Numbered from the stretch's first letter, positions 8,556 through 16,905 are shown. The stretch: 64,000 nt of DNA from Streptomyces jumonjinensis (GCF_009600885.1 NZ_VCLA01000194.1:112920-176919); one strand, 5' to 3'. The notes: a model not told the origin generated them from the letters alone. Numbers and translations: made by a program.

Positions 8556-9554
8556 ATGACTCGCATCGCCATCAACGGATTCGGCCGCATCGGACGCAAT
8601 GTGCTGCGCGCACTGCTCGAACGCGACAGCAGCCTGGAGGTCGTCGCCGTCAACGACCTCACGGAGCCCGCCACCCTCGCGCGGCTGCTCGCCTACGACA
8701 CGACGGCGGGCCGGCTCGGCCGCCCGGTGACTGTCGACGGGGACGCCCTCGTGGTGGACGGCCGTCGCATCACCGTGCTCGCCGAGCGCGAACCGGTGCG
8801 GCTGCCGTGGGCCGAGCTCGGCGTCGACATCGTGCTTGAGGCGACCGGCCGCTTCACATCGGCCACGGCCGCCCGCGCCCACATCGACGCGGGCGCGAAA
8901 AGGGTACTCGTCAGCGCGCCGGCGGACGGCGCCGATGTCACACTCGCGTTCGGGGTCAACACCGACGCGTACGACCCCGCCGTGCACACGATCGTCTCGA
9001 ACGCCTCGTGCACGACCAACGCGCTTGCCCCGCTGGCCAAGGTGCTCGACGATCTCGCCGGCATCGAGCACGGCTTCATGACGACGGTGCACGCCTACAC
9101 GCAGGAGCAGAACCTCCAGGACGGTCCGCACCGCGACGCCCGCCGCGCCCGCGCCGCCGCCGTCAACATCGTGCCGACCACGACAGGCGCCGCCAAGGCG
9201 ATCGGCCTCGTGCTGCCGAACCTCGACGGCAAGCTGTCGGGCGACTCGATCCGCGTGCCGGTTCCGGTGGGATCGATCGTCGAACTCAACACGACCGTCG
9301 CCCGCGACGTGACGCGCGAGGACGTGCTGGCGGCATACCGCGCCGCGGCGCAGGGGCCGCTCGCCGGCGTACTCGAGTACTCGGATGACCCGCTCGTGTC
9401 GTCCGACATCACGGGCAATCCCGCCTCGGCGGTCTTCGACTCGGCTCTCACCCGCGTCGACGGCCGCCACGTCAAGGTGGTCGCCTGGTACGACAACGAG
9501 TGGGGCTTCTCGAACCGCGTGATCGATACGCTCGAACTCCTCGCCGCCAGCTGA
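8556..9554 (+). CDS. gap: Type I glyceraldehyde-3-phosphate dehydrogenase, probable second copy
   Basis: 332 aa, full family length. NAD-binding NGFGRIGRN at residues 7-15, the catalytic cysteine in SNASCTTNALAP, its partner histidine in MTTVHAYTQEQ, and the C-terminal signature WYDNEWGFSNR are all present. It converts glyceraldehyde-3-phosphate plus phosphate and NAD(P) to 1,3-bisphosphoglycerate. The setting, alone beside a GlxA regulator and not with pgk and tpi, suggests a condition-specific copy rather than the central glycolytic gene. It favours TCG for serine more than flanking genes do, a mild sign of different origin. Ribosome-binding site AAGGGA precedes the ATG. Confidence 0.92.
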   Translation: MTRIAINGFGRIGRNVLRALLERDSSLEVVAVNDLTEPATLARLLAYDTTAGRLGRPVTVDGDALVVDGRRITVLAEREPVRLPWAELGVDIVLEATGRFTSATAARAHIDAGAKRVLVSAPADGADVTLAFGVNTDAYDPAVHTIVSNASCTTNALAPLAKVLDDLAGIEHGFMTTVHAYTQEQNLQDGPHRDARRARAAAVNIVPTTTGAAKAIGLVLPNLDGKLSGDSIRVPVPVGSIVELNTTVARDVTREDVLAAYRAAAQGPLAGVLEYSDDPLVSSDITGNPASAVFDSALTRVDGRHVKVVAWYDNEWGFSNRVIDTLELLAAS

Positions 9555-9645
9555 CCGGAGACCGGGGCGGCCCTCCTGCCGCCCCCAGTCAGCTTCGGCG
9601 GATGCAGAAGGGATGACCAGCCGGATCAGGTCTCGGCGGGCGCGG

Positions 9646-10563
9646 TCACCCGATGACGCGGTCAGCCTGCCTGTCGCCTTCCTGGCCGACTTCCGGTTCG
9701 GCACACGCGAATTCATACGTGCCCCAGTCTGCGAGCGTGCGATATCCGAGGCGCTGGTAGAGGGCGTTGCTGGTGGGGTTGGCCGCGTCCGCGAACAGCA
9801 CGACATCCCTCGCGCCCGCGGCCAGCGCGGCCCGGCTCACCTCCACCGTCGCGGCGGCCGCGTAGCCGCGACCGCGCAGGTCGGCCGGGGTGTAGACGAC
9901 ATCCACCTGGATCTGGCCGCCGATCAACGGGTTCATGCCCGCGATGGAGACGGGAGCGCCGTCCGGGGTCTCCCAGAGCGTGTAGCGCTTGTCGGCGTAG
10001 CGCGTGCTCGCCCAGGAGTCGGCGTCGATGGAGACGACTTCCCCGACGGCCTTGGCGAACTCTCCGCACCAGAACATGACTTGCTCAAGATCCTGCTCGC
10101 CCAGGACGCGGCCCCGGCCCGCCGGCATCGGCTCCGGTGGGGTGAGTGTGCCGAGGCGGTACAGACGGAGCCTTGTGTCGCGGATTTTCGGCGTCGCCCC
10201 GGTGTGCCGCTGCCAGGCCCCGGCGAAAGCGGTGGCGGTGCTGTGGTCCGCGCTGACGGAGCCAAGGGAGTGCCCGAGGGCGGCCAGGCGGGCGGCGAGG
10301 GAGTCGGCCTGCTCGGGCGAGAGCGGGGAAAGGCCCAGAACACGGGGCGGGAGGCGGTAGAAGGTGGCGCGGACCTCGCCCGCTCGCTCCAGCACGCCGA
10401 AGACGGGGGCTTCGGCGCCGAACGCGTCCGCCCCACGCTTTCGCACTCTCTCGGCCCACGTCAGCTGCATGACGTGCGGGCCGGGCCGCGAGCGCAGGAA
10501 CTCCCCGGCTCGGGCGAGAAAGTCGTCGACGTCTTCGGTGAGGTACCAGTCGTCAGGGTGCAT
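9646..10563 (-). CDS. GNAT-family N-acetyltransferase
   Basis: 305 aa. The C-terminal half is a standard GNAT fold: IQVDVVYTPADLRGRGYAAA (motif A, acetyl-CoA pyrophosphate loop with R-G-R-G-Y) and LFADAANPTSNALYQRLGYR (motif B, Asn and Tyr of the active-site region). The N-terminal half (YLTEDVDDFLARAGEFL) resembles a degenerate acetyltransferase or substrate-recognition domain. The substrate is not identifiable. It converges with gap and begins in the repeat-bearing gap before the hydrolase; the ribosome-binding site is weak. Confidence 0.85.
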   Translation of the reverse strand: MHPDDWYLTEDVDDFLARAGEFLRSRPGPHVMQLTWAERVRKRGADAFGAEAPVFGVLERAGEVRATFYRLPPRVLGLSPLSPEQADSLAARLAALGHSLGSVSADHSTATAFAGAWQRHTGATPKIRDTRLRLYRLGTLTPPEPMPAGRGRVLGEQDLEQVMFWCGEFAKAVGEVVSIDADSWASTRYADKRYTLWETPDGAPVSIAGMNPLIGGQIQVDVVYTPADLRGRGYAAAATVEVSRAALAAGARDVVLFADAANPTSNALYQRLGYRTLADWGTYEFACAEPEVGQEGDRQADRVIG

Positions 10564-10636
10564 GCTTCATGATCACCGATGTGCTCGCCACGGGGAATAC
10601 GGGAGACTCCTCCGCGACGAGCTGAACGCCGAACCG

Positions 10637-10703
10637 CTGGACCGCCGAACCGCTGGATCGCTGGACCGCCGAACCGCTGGATCGCTGGACCGCCGAACCG
10701 CTG
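10637..10703. repeat. 24-bp tandem repeat, about 2.8 copies
   Basis: The unit CTGGACCGCCGAACCGCTGG followed by ATCG occurs at 10637-10660 and 10661-10684 without mismatch, with a partial third copy to 10703. It lies in the 360-bp gap between the divergent GNAT and hydrolase genes. A shorter 7-bp GGCACCA repeat (three copies, near 10742-10762) follows. I see no gene in this gap apart from the hydrolase ribosome-binding site. Confidence 0.85.
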
Positions 10704-10923
10704 CACCGCGCCGTGCTCGCCGCGCTCTCCGGACTCGTGCAGGCACCAGGCACCAGGCACCGGCCCGGCCGTCGACCACGGCCCGGCCTCGGCCCCGGCC
10801 CCGGCCACCGCAGGCGTGTACGGCTCCGTCCCGGCCATGCGCGAGCGACCACGGCCGGAGACGCCGAAGCCCTCTTGAACCGCTTGATCTTGCTCCGAAG
10901 ATCGTCCTGTTGGAGGCTGAGAC

Positions 10924-11778
10924 ATGCAGACTCCACCGACATTCGTCTTTGTTCACGGAGCGTTCGCGAACTCGTTCTCGTTCGCGCCGCTCCAGGCCGA
11001 GCTCGCCCTGCTCGGGCACCGCTCGGTCGCGGTCGACCTTCCGGGGCATGGGTTCGAGGCGACCTTCCCCGCGGCCTACCAGGCCCCTCAGGACCTGAAC
11101 GCGCTCGCCGTGGAGCCGGGGAGCATCAAGGGAGTCACGCTCGCCGGCAACGCCGCCCGTGTGATCGAAGTCCTCGAACGGGCGAAGCGGAACGGGCCGA
11201 CCATCCTCGTCGGCCACAGCAGGGGCGGCATCACGATCACCGCGGCCGGCAACGCCCGGCCTGAGCTGATCGACCGGATCGTCTATGTCTCCGCCTGGTG
11301 CCCGGTCGACCTGAACGTCCAGGACTATTACGCCGAGCCGGAGATGGCGGGCACCGACCCGGGCGCCATCGCTCCGGCGTTCGTCGGGAACCCGGCCGAG
11401 CTCGGTCTGCTCCGGACCAACTTCCGCACCGCCGACCCGGCGGTGCTCGCCGCCTTCAAGCAGGCCATCTCCGCCGACCTCACCGATGACGAGTTCCGGA
11501 CGTTCCTCAACACCTTCCAGCCCGATGAGAACCTGGACGCCGGCACGTCCGCCGACCGGGCACAGGCTGCGACCTGGGGCCGGATTCCCAAGACCTATGT
11601 GCGCCTGGCCGCCGACGCCAGCATTCCGCTCGCCATGCAGGACCGCATGATCCGCGAAGCCGACGCGCTCACCCCCGACAACCCCTTCGAGGTGCGGACC
11701 CTCGAAGGGAGCCATCTGCGCTGGCTCGCCCACCCGAAGCCCGCCGCCGAGCTGCTCGCCGAGCTCGCGGCGCGCTGA
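10924..11778 (+). CDS. Alpha/beta hydrolase (esterase / hydroxynitrile lyase-like subfamily)
   Basis: 284 aa, ATG start after TTGGAGG. TFVFVHGAFANSFSF carries the oxyanion-hole HG; VGHSRGGITI is the nucleophile elbow (Ser in GHSRG); the catalytic His is in EGSHLRWLAHP near the C-terminus. A lid-like insertion (about residues 120-200) separates core strands. There is no signal peptide, so it is cytosolic. The subfamily includes small esterases and hydroxynitrile lyase-like enzymes; the natural substrate cannot be inferred. It stands alone and ends in a strong hairpin terminator. Confidence 0.85.
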   Translation: MQTPPTFVFVHGAFANSFSFAPLQAELALLGHRSVAVDLPGHGFEATFPAAYQAPQDLNALAVEPGSIKGVTLAGNAARVIEVLERAKRNGPTILVGHSRGGITITAAGNARPELIDRIVYVSAWCPVDLNVQDYYAEPEMAGTDPGAIAPAFVGNPAELGLLRTNFRTADPAVLAAFKQAISADLTDDEFRTFLNTFQPDENLDAGTSADRAQAATWGRIPKTYVRLAADASIPLAMQDRMIREADALTPDNPFEVRTLEGSHLRWLAHPKPAAELLAELAAR

Positions 11779-11785
11779 CGCGAAA

Positions 11786-11829
11786 GCCCGTCCGGCCAGG
11801 GCCCTGGTGCGGACCCCGGCCGGACGGGC
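11786..11829 (+). terminator. Hairpin terminator after the alpha/beta hydrolase
   Basis: Perfect 12-bp arms GCCCGTCCGGCC (11786-11797) and GGCCGGACGGGC (11818-11829) start 7 bases after the stop codon. There is no T run, as is common in Streptomyces terminators. Being symmetrical it could also stop transcripts arriving from the other strand. Confidence 0.7.
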
Positions 11830-11930
11830 CGGCGGGTGGGCGCGGCGGAGGCGGACTCCGCCGCGCTCACCCGGTCGAGGCGCTCAACGGCGTCCGTAAG
11901 GGGCCGGGGCCTCGGGCTGGGCGGTGGGGC

Positions 11931-12758
11931 TCACTTCACGTCGACGGTGTCGCCGACCGCGTTCATGGCCTGGGTGGTGGTGGTGCCGGCGAAGCTGTAG
12001 CGGTAGACGCCGTCCGAGGTCGCCTTCACCGTGGTCGACAGCTTGCCCTTGCTGTCGGTGGTGACCGTCTTGACGGTGGTGTAGGTCTTCGAACCGCTCT
12101 TACGGAACTGAAGCTTCACCGGCTGGTTGGTGTAGCCCTGGTAGGTCAGGGTCTCCCAGTTGGCGCGGCTCAGGGTGCCCTTGACGGTCAGGCTCTCGCC
12201 CTTCTCGACCGGCTCCGGGGCGGCGTCGACGCTGAGCTTGGACGCACGCTGGAGGAAGAAGGTCTTGGCCTTGTCCTTCCTGGTGATCGAGCCGTTGAAG
12301 TCGACGGACGCGAGGGCGACGTTGTGCGTGCCCGCCGCGTCGTTCAGGAACAGGTGCTGGGGGTTGATCTTGAACTTGGCCTTGCAGGTCACGGTCGTGG
12401 CCTGGCCACAGGCCGCCGTGCCGTCCTTGGACTCCGTCAGGTAGGCGAAGTCCGGCTTGTCGGCGGAGCCGCCGCGCCACAGCATCGGAAGGGCGTCGTA
12501 GACCTTGTCCCGGTCGGACGCCTTGAAGGTGAGGTTGAACGTCTTCACGGCGGAGACGCCGAGCACCACCGGCTTGCCGCCGTTGACCGAGACGCTGGAG
12601 AACGTTCCGTTGCCGGCGGGAGCAGCCGCGAACGGCGCGGCGAGTGCCGAGCGCAGGGCCTTCTCGCTGGGCTGCTCGTCCGCCTGGGCGGCGGGGACGG
12701 CCAGAGCGGTGAGAGCCAGAGCGCCGGTAGCCACGGCGACGGTTGCACGAGTGCGCAT
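11931..12758 (-). CDS. Secreted protein with Ig-like/bacterial adhesion-type domains, function unknown
   Basis: 275 aa. Signal peptide MRTRATVAVATGALALTALA with an AQA-type cleavage site near residue 26. The mature part is rich in beta-strand patterns with one Cys pair (AACGQATTVTCKAK). The C-terminal 90 residues (EPVEKGESLTVKGTLSRANW, VKLQFRKSGSKTY, VKATSDGVYRYSF) form an immunoglobulin-like repeat common in secreted Streptomyces proteins. No catalytic motif is visible. The start ATG at 12758 is preceded by GGGAAGT. Exported to the wall or medium; role unassigned. Confidence 0.72.
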   Translation of the reverse strand: MRTRATVAVATGALALTALAVPAAQADEQPSEKALRSALAAPFAAAPAGNGTFSSVSVNGGKPVVLGVSAVKTFNLTFKASDRDKVYDALPMLWRGGSADKPDFAYLTESKDGTAACGQATTVTCKAKFKINPQHLFLNDAAGTHNVALASVDFNGSITRKDKAKTFFLQRASKLSVDAAPEPVEKGESLTVKGTLSRANWETLTYQGYTNQPVKLQFRKSGSKTYTTVKTVTTDSKGKLSTTVKATSDGVYRYSFAGTTTTQAMNAVGDTVDVK

Positions 12759-12893
12759 GTACTTCCCAGTTCTGAGGGGGCTCCGAGGCGTCAGGCGCAT
12801 GCCAAACGGGGTGCCCGGGATATCGGTGAGTCAGCCGACTCACCGATTCCAGACACACTAAACAGGTGAACGGTTGTACGTAAAAGTTAAATT

Positions 12894-12951
12894 CGAAGCG
12901 GCCGCTTCGGACGGCCGCTTCGGACGGCCGCTTCGGACGGCCGCTTCGGAC
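12894..12951. repeat. 13-bp tandem repeat (four perfect copies) opening with a 16-bp palindrome
   Basis: GGCCGCTTCGGAC is repeated four times without mismatch from 12900 to 12951, immediately downstream (by transcription) of the asparaginase stop. The first copy combines with upstream bases to form the perfect palindrome CGAAGCGGCCGCTTCG at 12894-12909. The array may serve as the transcript end of the asparaginase gene or be a slippage product; it separates that gene from the next promoter. Confidence 0.85.
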
Positions 12952-12983
12952 AGGCGGGGCGAACGGGCTCAACGGCCTTGAGC

Positions 12984-13943
12984 TCAGAACGCCGTACGGA
13001 TCTCCCCGACCTCCGCGCCGCCGCCCAGCAGCGGGGCCCGCCCGATCCGCCCCACCACCGGGGAGTCGACGCCCAGCAGTTCGAGCGCCCGGCCGAGCAC
13101 CGGGCCGAGCGCCCGGAGCGAACCGTCGTCGACCTTGAAGGCGAGCGCGCGGCCGTCGGCGAGCGCCACCGCCTGCACGGCCTCCGCGCCCATCTTGGAG
13201 AGCGTGCCCGGCAGCTCGCGCATCAGCCAGGTGTCCGCGCGGCGGGTGCCCGCCACATACTCGGGGTGCGCGCGCATCGCGTCCGCGACCCGCCCCCCGG
13301 CCGAGCCGGGCTCCGCGAGGACCAGGGAGCGGAAGGCCCGCGCCAGCCCGGTCAGGCTGATCGCCGCCAGGGGCGCGCCACAGCCGTCCGTGCCCATCGC
13401 GGCGACCCGCTCGCCCGCCGCCTCCTCGATCACCGACCGGGTCAGCAGCTGGAGCGGGTGACCGGGGTCGAGATAGGAGGTGCGGTCCCAGCCGTTGAGC
13501 GCGCAGGCGGCCAGCATCGCCGTGTGCTTGCCGGAGCAGTTCATGGTGACGCGGTCCCGGACGCCGCCGGCCGCGAGATAGTGCTCCGCCTCGACCGGGT
13601 CGAGCGGCAGATCGGGCGGGGTCTGGAGCTCATCGGCGGATATCCCCTGCTCGGTGAGCATGGTGTGGACGAGATCGCGGTGGAAGCGCTCCCCGGAGTG
13701 GCTGGCGGCGGCCAGGGCGAGCTGCTCTCCGGCCAGGTCGAGACCGGCGCGGAGGACGGCGGCGGCCTGGAAGGGCTTATTGGCCGAGCGCGGGAAGACG
13801 GGGGCGGCGGGATCGCCGAGGGAGAGCTCCACACTGCCGTCGGCGGCCAGGACGACCAGGGAACCGCGGTGCCGGCCCTCGACGAAGCCTGAGCGTACGA
13901 CCTCGGCGAGGACCGGGGATATGGCGGTTGCGGCAGGGGTCAT
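12984..13943 (-). CDS. L-asparaginase, thermolabile Rhizobium-type (Asparaginase_II family)
   Basis: 319 aa. It belongs to the family typified by R. etli asparaginases, unrelated to E. coli AnsA/B and built on a serine/beta-lactamase-like fold. The Ser-x-x-Lys pair is seen in FPRSANKPFQ, followed by ASHSGE and the NCSGKHTAMLAAC segment with conserved Cys, Lys and His. TDGCGAPLAAISL closes the site. It hydrolyses asparagine to aspartate and ammonia in the cytosol (no signal peptide). It runs in the same direction as rsiG upstream (46-bp gap), but a shared transcript is only possible, not shown. Confidence 0.88.
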   Translation of the reverse strand: MTPAATAISPVLAEVVRSGFVEGRHRGSLVVLAADGSVELSLGDPAAPVFPRSANKPFQAAAVLRAGLDLAGEQLALAAASHSGERFHRDLVHTMLTEQGISADELQTPPDLPLDPVEAEHYLAAGGVRDRVTMNCSGKHTAMLAACALNGWDRTSYLDPGHPLQLLTRSVIEEAAGERVAAMGTDGCGAPLAAISLTGLARAFRSLVLAEPGSAGGRVADAMRAHPEYVAGTRRADTWLMRELPGTLSKMGAEAVQAVALADGRALAFKVDDGSLRALGPVLGRALELLGVDSPVVGRIGRAPLLGGGAEVGEIRTAF

Positions 13944-13989
13944 GGTCGGCCTCCGGGGCGGGCGGGAACCCGCTTCCGGAAGGGTCGCT

Positions 13990-14754
13990 TCAGGTCAGCA
14001 GGTCGTCTACTTGTGCTTCTCCTTCACGGTACCTGCGCGCAATCTCCGCACTGCAATCGTCGGCCGTGCGCTGGATCAGCTGGCGGCGGCGGGATACCTG
14101 CTGTTCATAGCGGATCAGCCGCCCCATGCCCGCGTGCAGCTCGTCGTCCGTACGGGCGTCGAGGTCGGAGAGCTCCACATCGGCGAGCATGTCGGCGGCC
14201 AGCCGCCGGTACTCCTCGCCGTGCGGGGTGGAGAGCGTCACATGGCGGGCGGAGGCGCGGTGCCGGGAGGGGGCGTCGGCGAGGATCTCGGAGAGCCGCT
14301 CGACGGAGAGCCGCTCGACCGTGAGCCGGTCCACGACGGGGGTCCGCGGTTCGGTACGCCGGGCCAGCTCGGCCCGGAGGATGTCGATCCGGCCGTGGAG
14401 CAGCCGGCGCACATAGCTGAGGTCGGCTTCGTCGCGCTGGGAGTCCCGGCGCAGGGTGCGCAGCTCGGGCAGGCGGAGTGTGGGCAGATCGTGGTGCGGG
14501 GGGTCGGGGAGCGCGTCCACGGTGGCGCGCGGCTGCGGGGGGCGCGGGGCGTGCGCCGGGGCCACCGGGTGCGGGGAGTGCGGAGGGTGGGCGACGGCCG
14601 CTGGGACGCCGGGTGCGGCGCCGGGCAGCGGATGGGCGGTCGCGGTCGCCGTCACGGTGACCGACGGCGCGACCGGAACGGCTGGTGCGGTCGGCAGCGG
14701 GAGCGCCGGAGTCGATACGGGACCCGTCGGCCGCCTGGTTCCAGATGTGCTCAT
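13990..14754 (-). CDS. rsiG: RsiG, c-di-GMP-dependent anti-sigma factor for WhiG (formerly AmfC)
   Basis: 254 aa. The first 95 residues are a Pro/Ala/Thr-rich disordered leader. Two helices then carry the c-di-GMP signature E-x3-S-x2-R-x3-Q-x3-D. The second copy is canonical: E217, S221, R224, Q228, D232. The first reads E109, S113, R116, His120, D124, with His in place of the usual Gln (codon CAC at 14397-14395). In Streptomyces venezuelae RsiG binds a c-di-GMP dimer and sequesters sigma-WhiG to delay sporulation. The ATG at 14754 is taken because the conserved region lies far downstream and a GAGG precedes it; ATG 14835 is an alternative. Confidence 0.86.
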   Translation of the reverse strand: MSTSGTRRPTGPVSTPALPLPTAPAVPVAPSVTVTATATAHPLPGAAPGVPAAVAHPPHSPHPVAPAHAPRPPQPRATVDALPDPPHHDLPTLRLPELRTLRRDSQRDEADLSYVRRLLHGRIDILRAELARRTEPRTPVVDRLTVERLSVERLSEILADAPSRHRASARHVTLSTPHGEEYRRLAADMLADVELSDLDARTDDELHAGMGRLIRYEQQVSRRRQLIQRTADDCSAEIARRYREGEAQVDDLLT

Positions 14755-14902
14755 AAGCGTATGTCCGTCCCCTCGACCGGTGCATGGGATATCCCGGGGC
14801 CCGGAGGGCCACAGGGACGCACCGCCTCCGTGCATCGTGCCACTCCCCCGCCGTCCGACGCAGGCGCTCTGCACCCGTTCAGCCCCAGATAGGTTGGTCT
14901 GT

Positions 14903-15340
14903 ATGCGTGCAGTGGTGCAGAGAGTCGACGGCGCGAGCGTCGCCGTGACAGACGGAGCCGGTACGAGAACGGTCGGCGAGATCATCGGCGAGGGACTGTG
15001 TGTGCTGGTGGGGGTCACCCATGAGGACACCCCTCAGAAGGCGGCGCAGCTGGCCCGAAAGCTCTGGTCGCTGAGGATTCTGGAGGGCGAGAAGTCCTGC
15101 TCGGATGTGCATGCGCCCTTGCTGGTGATTTCGCAGTTCACTCTCTACGGGGACGCCCGGAAAGGCCGCCGCCCGACGTGGAACGCGGCGGCCCCCGGGC
15201 CGGTGGCGGAGCCGCTGGTCGATGAGGTGTGCGCCCAGCTGCGGGCGCTGGGCGCACGGGTGGAGACGGGCAGCTTCGGCGCGGACATGCGGGTCTCGCT
15301 GACGAACCAGGGCCCGTTCACGGTGCTGCTGGACATCTAG
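14903..15340 (+). CDS. dtd: D-aminoacyl-tRNA deacylase
   Basis: 145 aa, full length for the family. MRAVVQRVDGASVAV is the typical N-terminus; SQFTLYGDARKGRRPTW contains the conserved active-site strand, and NQGPFTVLLDI carries the Gly-Pro motif that reaches into the partner subunit of the dimer. It removes D-amino acids (for example D-Tyr) and glycine mischarged on tRNA(Ala). A TAGGTT at 14890-14895 sits 7 bases before the ATG, so the mRNA is probably leaderless. It is divergent from rsiG and ends at once in a long hairpin. Confidence 0.93.
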   Translation: MRAVVQRVDGASVAVTDGAGTRTVGEIIGEGLCVLVGVTHEDTPQKAAQLARKLWSLRILEGEKSCSDVHAPLLVISQFTLYGDARKGRRPTWNAAAPGPVAEPLVDEVCAQLRALGARVETGSFGADMRVSLTNQGPFTVLLDI

Positions 15341-15387
15341 GCGTTCTGTACGGATCGGGCCGGCCCGGCCCGATCCGTACAGAACGC
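15341..15387 (+). terminator. Perfect 21-bp stem terminator after dtd
   Basis: Starts on the first base after the dtd stop. Arms of 21 bases (15341-15361 and 15367-15387) pair without mismatch around a 5-base GGCCC loop. It faces the convergent ygfZ gene, whose stop is 50 bases further, and being symmetrical probably terminates both transcripts. Confidence 0.9.
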
Positions 15388-15436
15388 AGGCTTCCGGATG
15401 TCGGGGATCCGGTACGCGGGGCGGGCCCCGGGGAGC

Positions 15437-16411
15437 TCACGGCTCGACGACCGTCTCCTGCGCCGCCGCCGTGTTCCCGGCCATCAGCTCCGCGTCCACC
15501 GGAACGTTCCGCTTCACCAGCGCCAGGGCGATCGGCCCCAGCTCGTGATGGCGTGCCGAGGTGGTGACGAAGCCCAGCTTGCGGCCGTCCTCGCCATCGG
15601 CGGCGAGCCGGATCGGGGTGCCGGGCACCGGCAGATGCACCTCGCTGCCGTCGAGATGCAGAAAGACCAGCCGGCGCGGCGGCTTGCCGAGGTTCTGCAC
15701 CCGGGCGACGGTCTCCTGGCCTCGGTAGCAGCCCTTCTGGAGGTGGACGGCGGTGCCGATCCAGCCGAGCTCGTGCGGGATGGTGCGGTGGTCGGTCTCG
15801 AAGCCGACGCGGGGGCGGTGGGACTCGACGCGCAGTGCCTCGTACGCCAGGATCCCGGCCAGCGGCCCCTGCGCGAGGGCGTAGGACTCCAGGTCGGCGC
15901 GGGGCAGAAACAGATCACGGCCGTGGGCGGTCTCCCGTACGACCACACCGTCCGGCACCTCGGCGATGGAGCCCGCGGGGAGGTGGACCACCGCGAAGTC
16001 GCCGGTGCGGTCGGCGACCTCGACCCGGTAGAAGAACTTCATCGACTCCAGATAGGCGATGATCTCGCCCTGTGAGCCGGGCTCGACATGCGCCCAGACC
16101 GTGCTCCCGTCGTCGACGAGATAGAGCGCGTGCTCGATATGACCGTGGGCGGAGAGGATCAGCGCTTCGGTGGCCACGCCGACCGGGAGTTCGCTCACAT
16201 GCTGGGTGAGCAGCAGATGCAGCCAGCCGAGCCGGTCGTCGCCGGTCACGGCGATCACGCCGCGATGCGACAGATCGACCAGGCCGGCGCCTTCGGCGAG
16301 GGCGCGCTGTTCTCGGAAAAGGTCGCCGTAGTGCGCGGCGACGCCGTCATCGGCTCCCTCGGCGGGTACGGCGCCGGGCTGGGACAGCAGAGGGCTCTTC
16401 ACAGTGGCCAT
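15437..16411 (-). CDS. ygfZ: YgfZ/GcvT-like folate-binding protein for Fe-S cluster assembly or repair
   Basis: 324 aa. The YgfZ/CAF17 signature KGCYRGQETVARV is present with its conserved Cys, and the fold is that of the T-protein of glycine cleavage (VDLSHRGVIAVTGDDRLGWL at the N-terminus). In E. coli the family uses tetrahydrofolate to help maintain certain Fe-S enzymes such as MiaB. It begins 9 bases after the nur stop, so the two form a transcription unit. Whether Nur and nickel affect it is unknown. Confidence 0.88.
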   Translation of the reverse strand: MATVKSPLLSQPGAVPAEGADDGVAAHYGDLFREQRALAEGAGLVDLSHRGVIAVTGDDRLGWLHLLLTQHVSELPVGVATEALILSAHGHIEHALYLVDDGSTVWAHVEPGSQGEIIAYLESMKFFYRVEVADRTGDFAVVHLPAGSIAEVPDGVVVRETAHGRDLFLPRADLESYALAQGPLAGILAYEALRVESHRPRVGFETDHRTIPHELGWIGTAVHLQKGCYRGQETVARVQNLGKPPRRLVFLHLDGSEVHLPVPGTPIRLAADGEDGRKLGFVTTSARHHELGPIALALVKRNVPVDAELMAGNTAAAQETVVEP

Positions 16412-16420
16412 GGGGAAAGC

Positions 16421-16858
16421 CTACGACTCGGTAGTTGAAGCCTCAGCCGTGCAGCCGCCGCATCGGCCGAAGATCGCGAAGTGCTTCAGGTCCGTGTGGA
16501 ATCCGAAGGTCTCACGGAGCTTGGCGGTGAAGTCGTCGGCCACCTCGACATCCGCCTCGATGACCCCTTCGCAGTCCCGGCAGACCAGATGGAGATGGTG
16601 GTGCCGGTCGGCGAGATGGTAGGTGGGCGCGCCATGGCCGAGATGGGCATGGGAGACCAGGCCCAGCTCCTCCAGCAGCTCCAGCGTCCGGTAGACCGTG
16701 GAGACGTTGACACCCGACGCGGTTCTGCGGACCTCGCAGAGAATGTCGTCGGGCGTCGCGTGCCCCAGCGTGTCGACGGCCTCCAGGACAAGCTGGCGCT
16801 GCGGAGTCAGCCGATAGCCTCGCTGCCGCAGATCGCTCTTCCAGTCGGTGCTCACCAC
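16421..16858 (-). CDS. nur: Nur, nickel-responsive Fur-family repressor
   Basis: 145 aa, very close to S. coelicolor Nur as I remember it. The winged helix includes YRLTPQRQLVLEAV and SGVNVSTVYRTLELLEELGL. The nickel-site residues H70, H72 and H126 and the second metal site H33, H86, H88 and H90 are all present in HAHLGHGAPTYHLADRHHHL and nearby. Two CxxC pairs (CRDC, CGGC) are also present. Nur represses Fe-superoxide dismutase (sodF) and nickel uptake genes and indirectly favours NiSOD when nickel is plentiful. GTG start; TACACT at 16870-16865 lies 6 bases upstream, so the transcript is probably leaderless. Confidence 0.9.
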   Translation of the reverse strand: MVSTDWKSDLRQRGYRLTPQRQLVLEAVDTLGHATPDDILCEVRRTASGVNVSTVYRTLELLEELGLVSHAHLGHGAPTYHLADRHHHLHLVCRDCEGVIEADVEVADDFTAKLRETFGFHTDLKHFAIFGRCGGCTAEASTTES

Positions 16859-16905
16859 GCTCCCAGTGTAGGCAGGCGGCGGAAACCGCCCAGGGAGGGA
16901 AGCGG

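Noticed and set aside
10637..10703. CRISPR-like array
   Set aside because: The 24-bp units are directly adjacent with no spacers and there are no cas genes.
9646..11778. GNAT-hydrolase pair as an antibiotic-resistance cassette
   Set aside because: Neither protein shows subfamily signatures of aminoglycoside acetyltransferases or antibiotic esterases.
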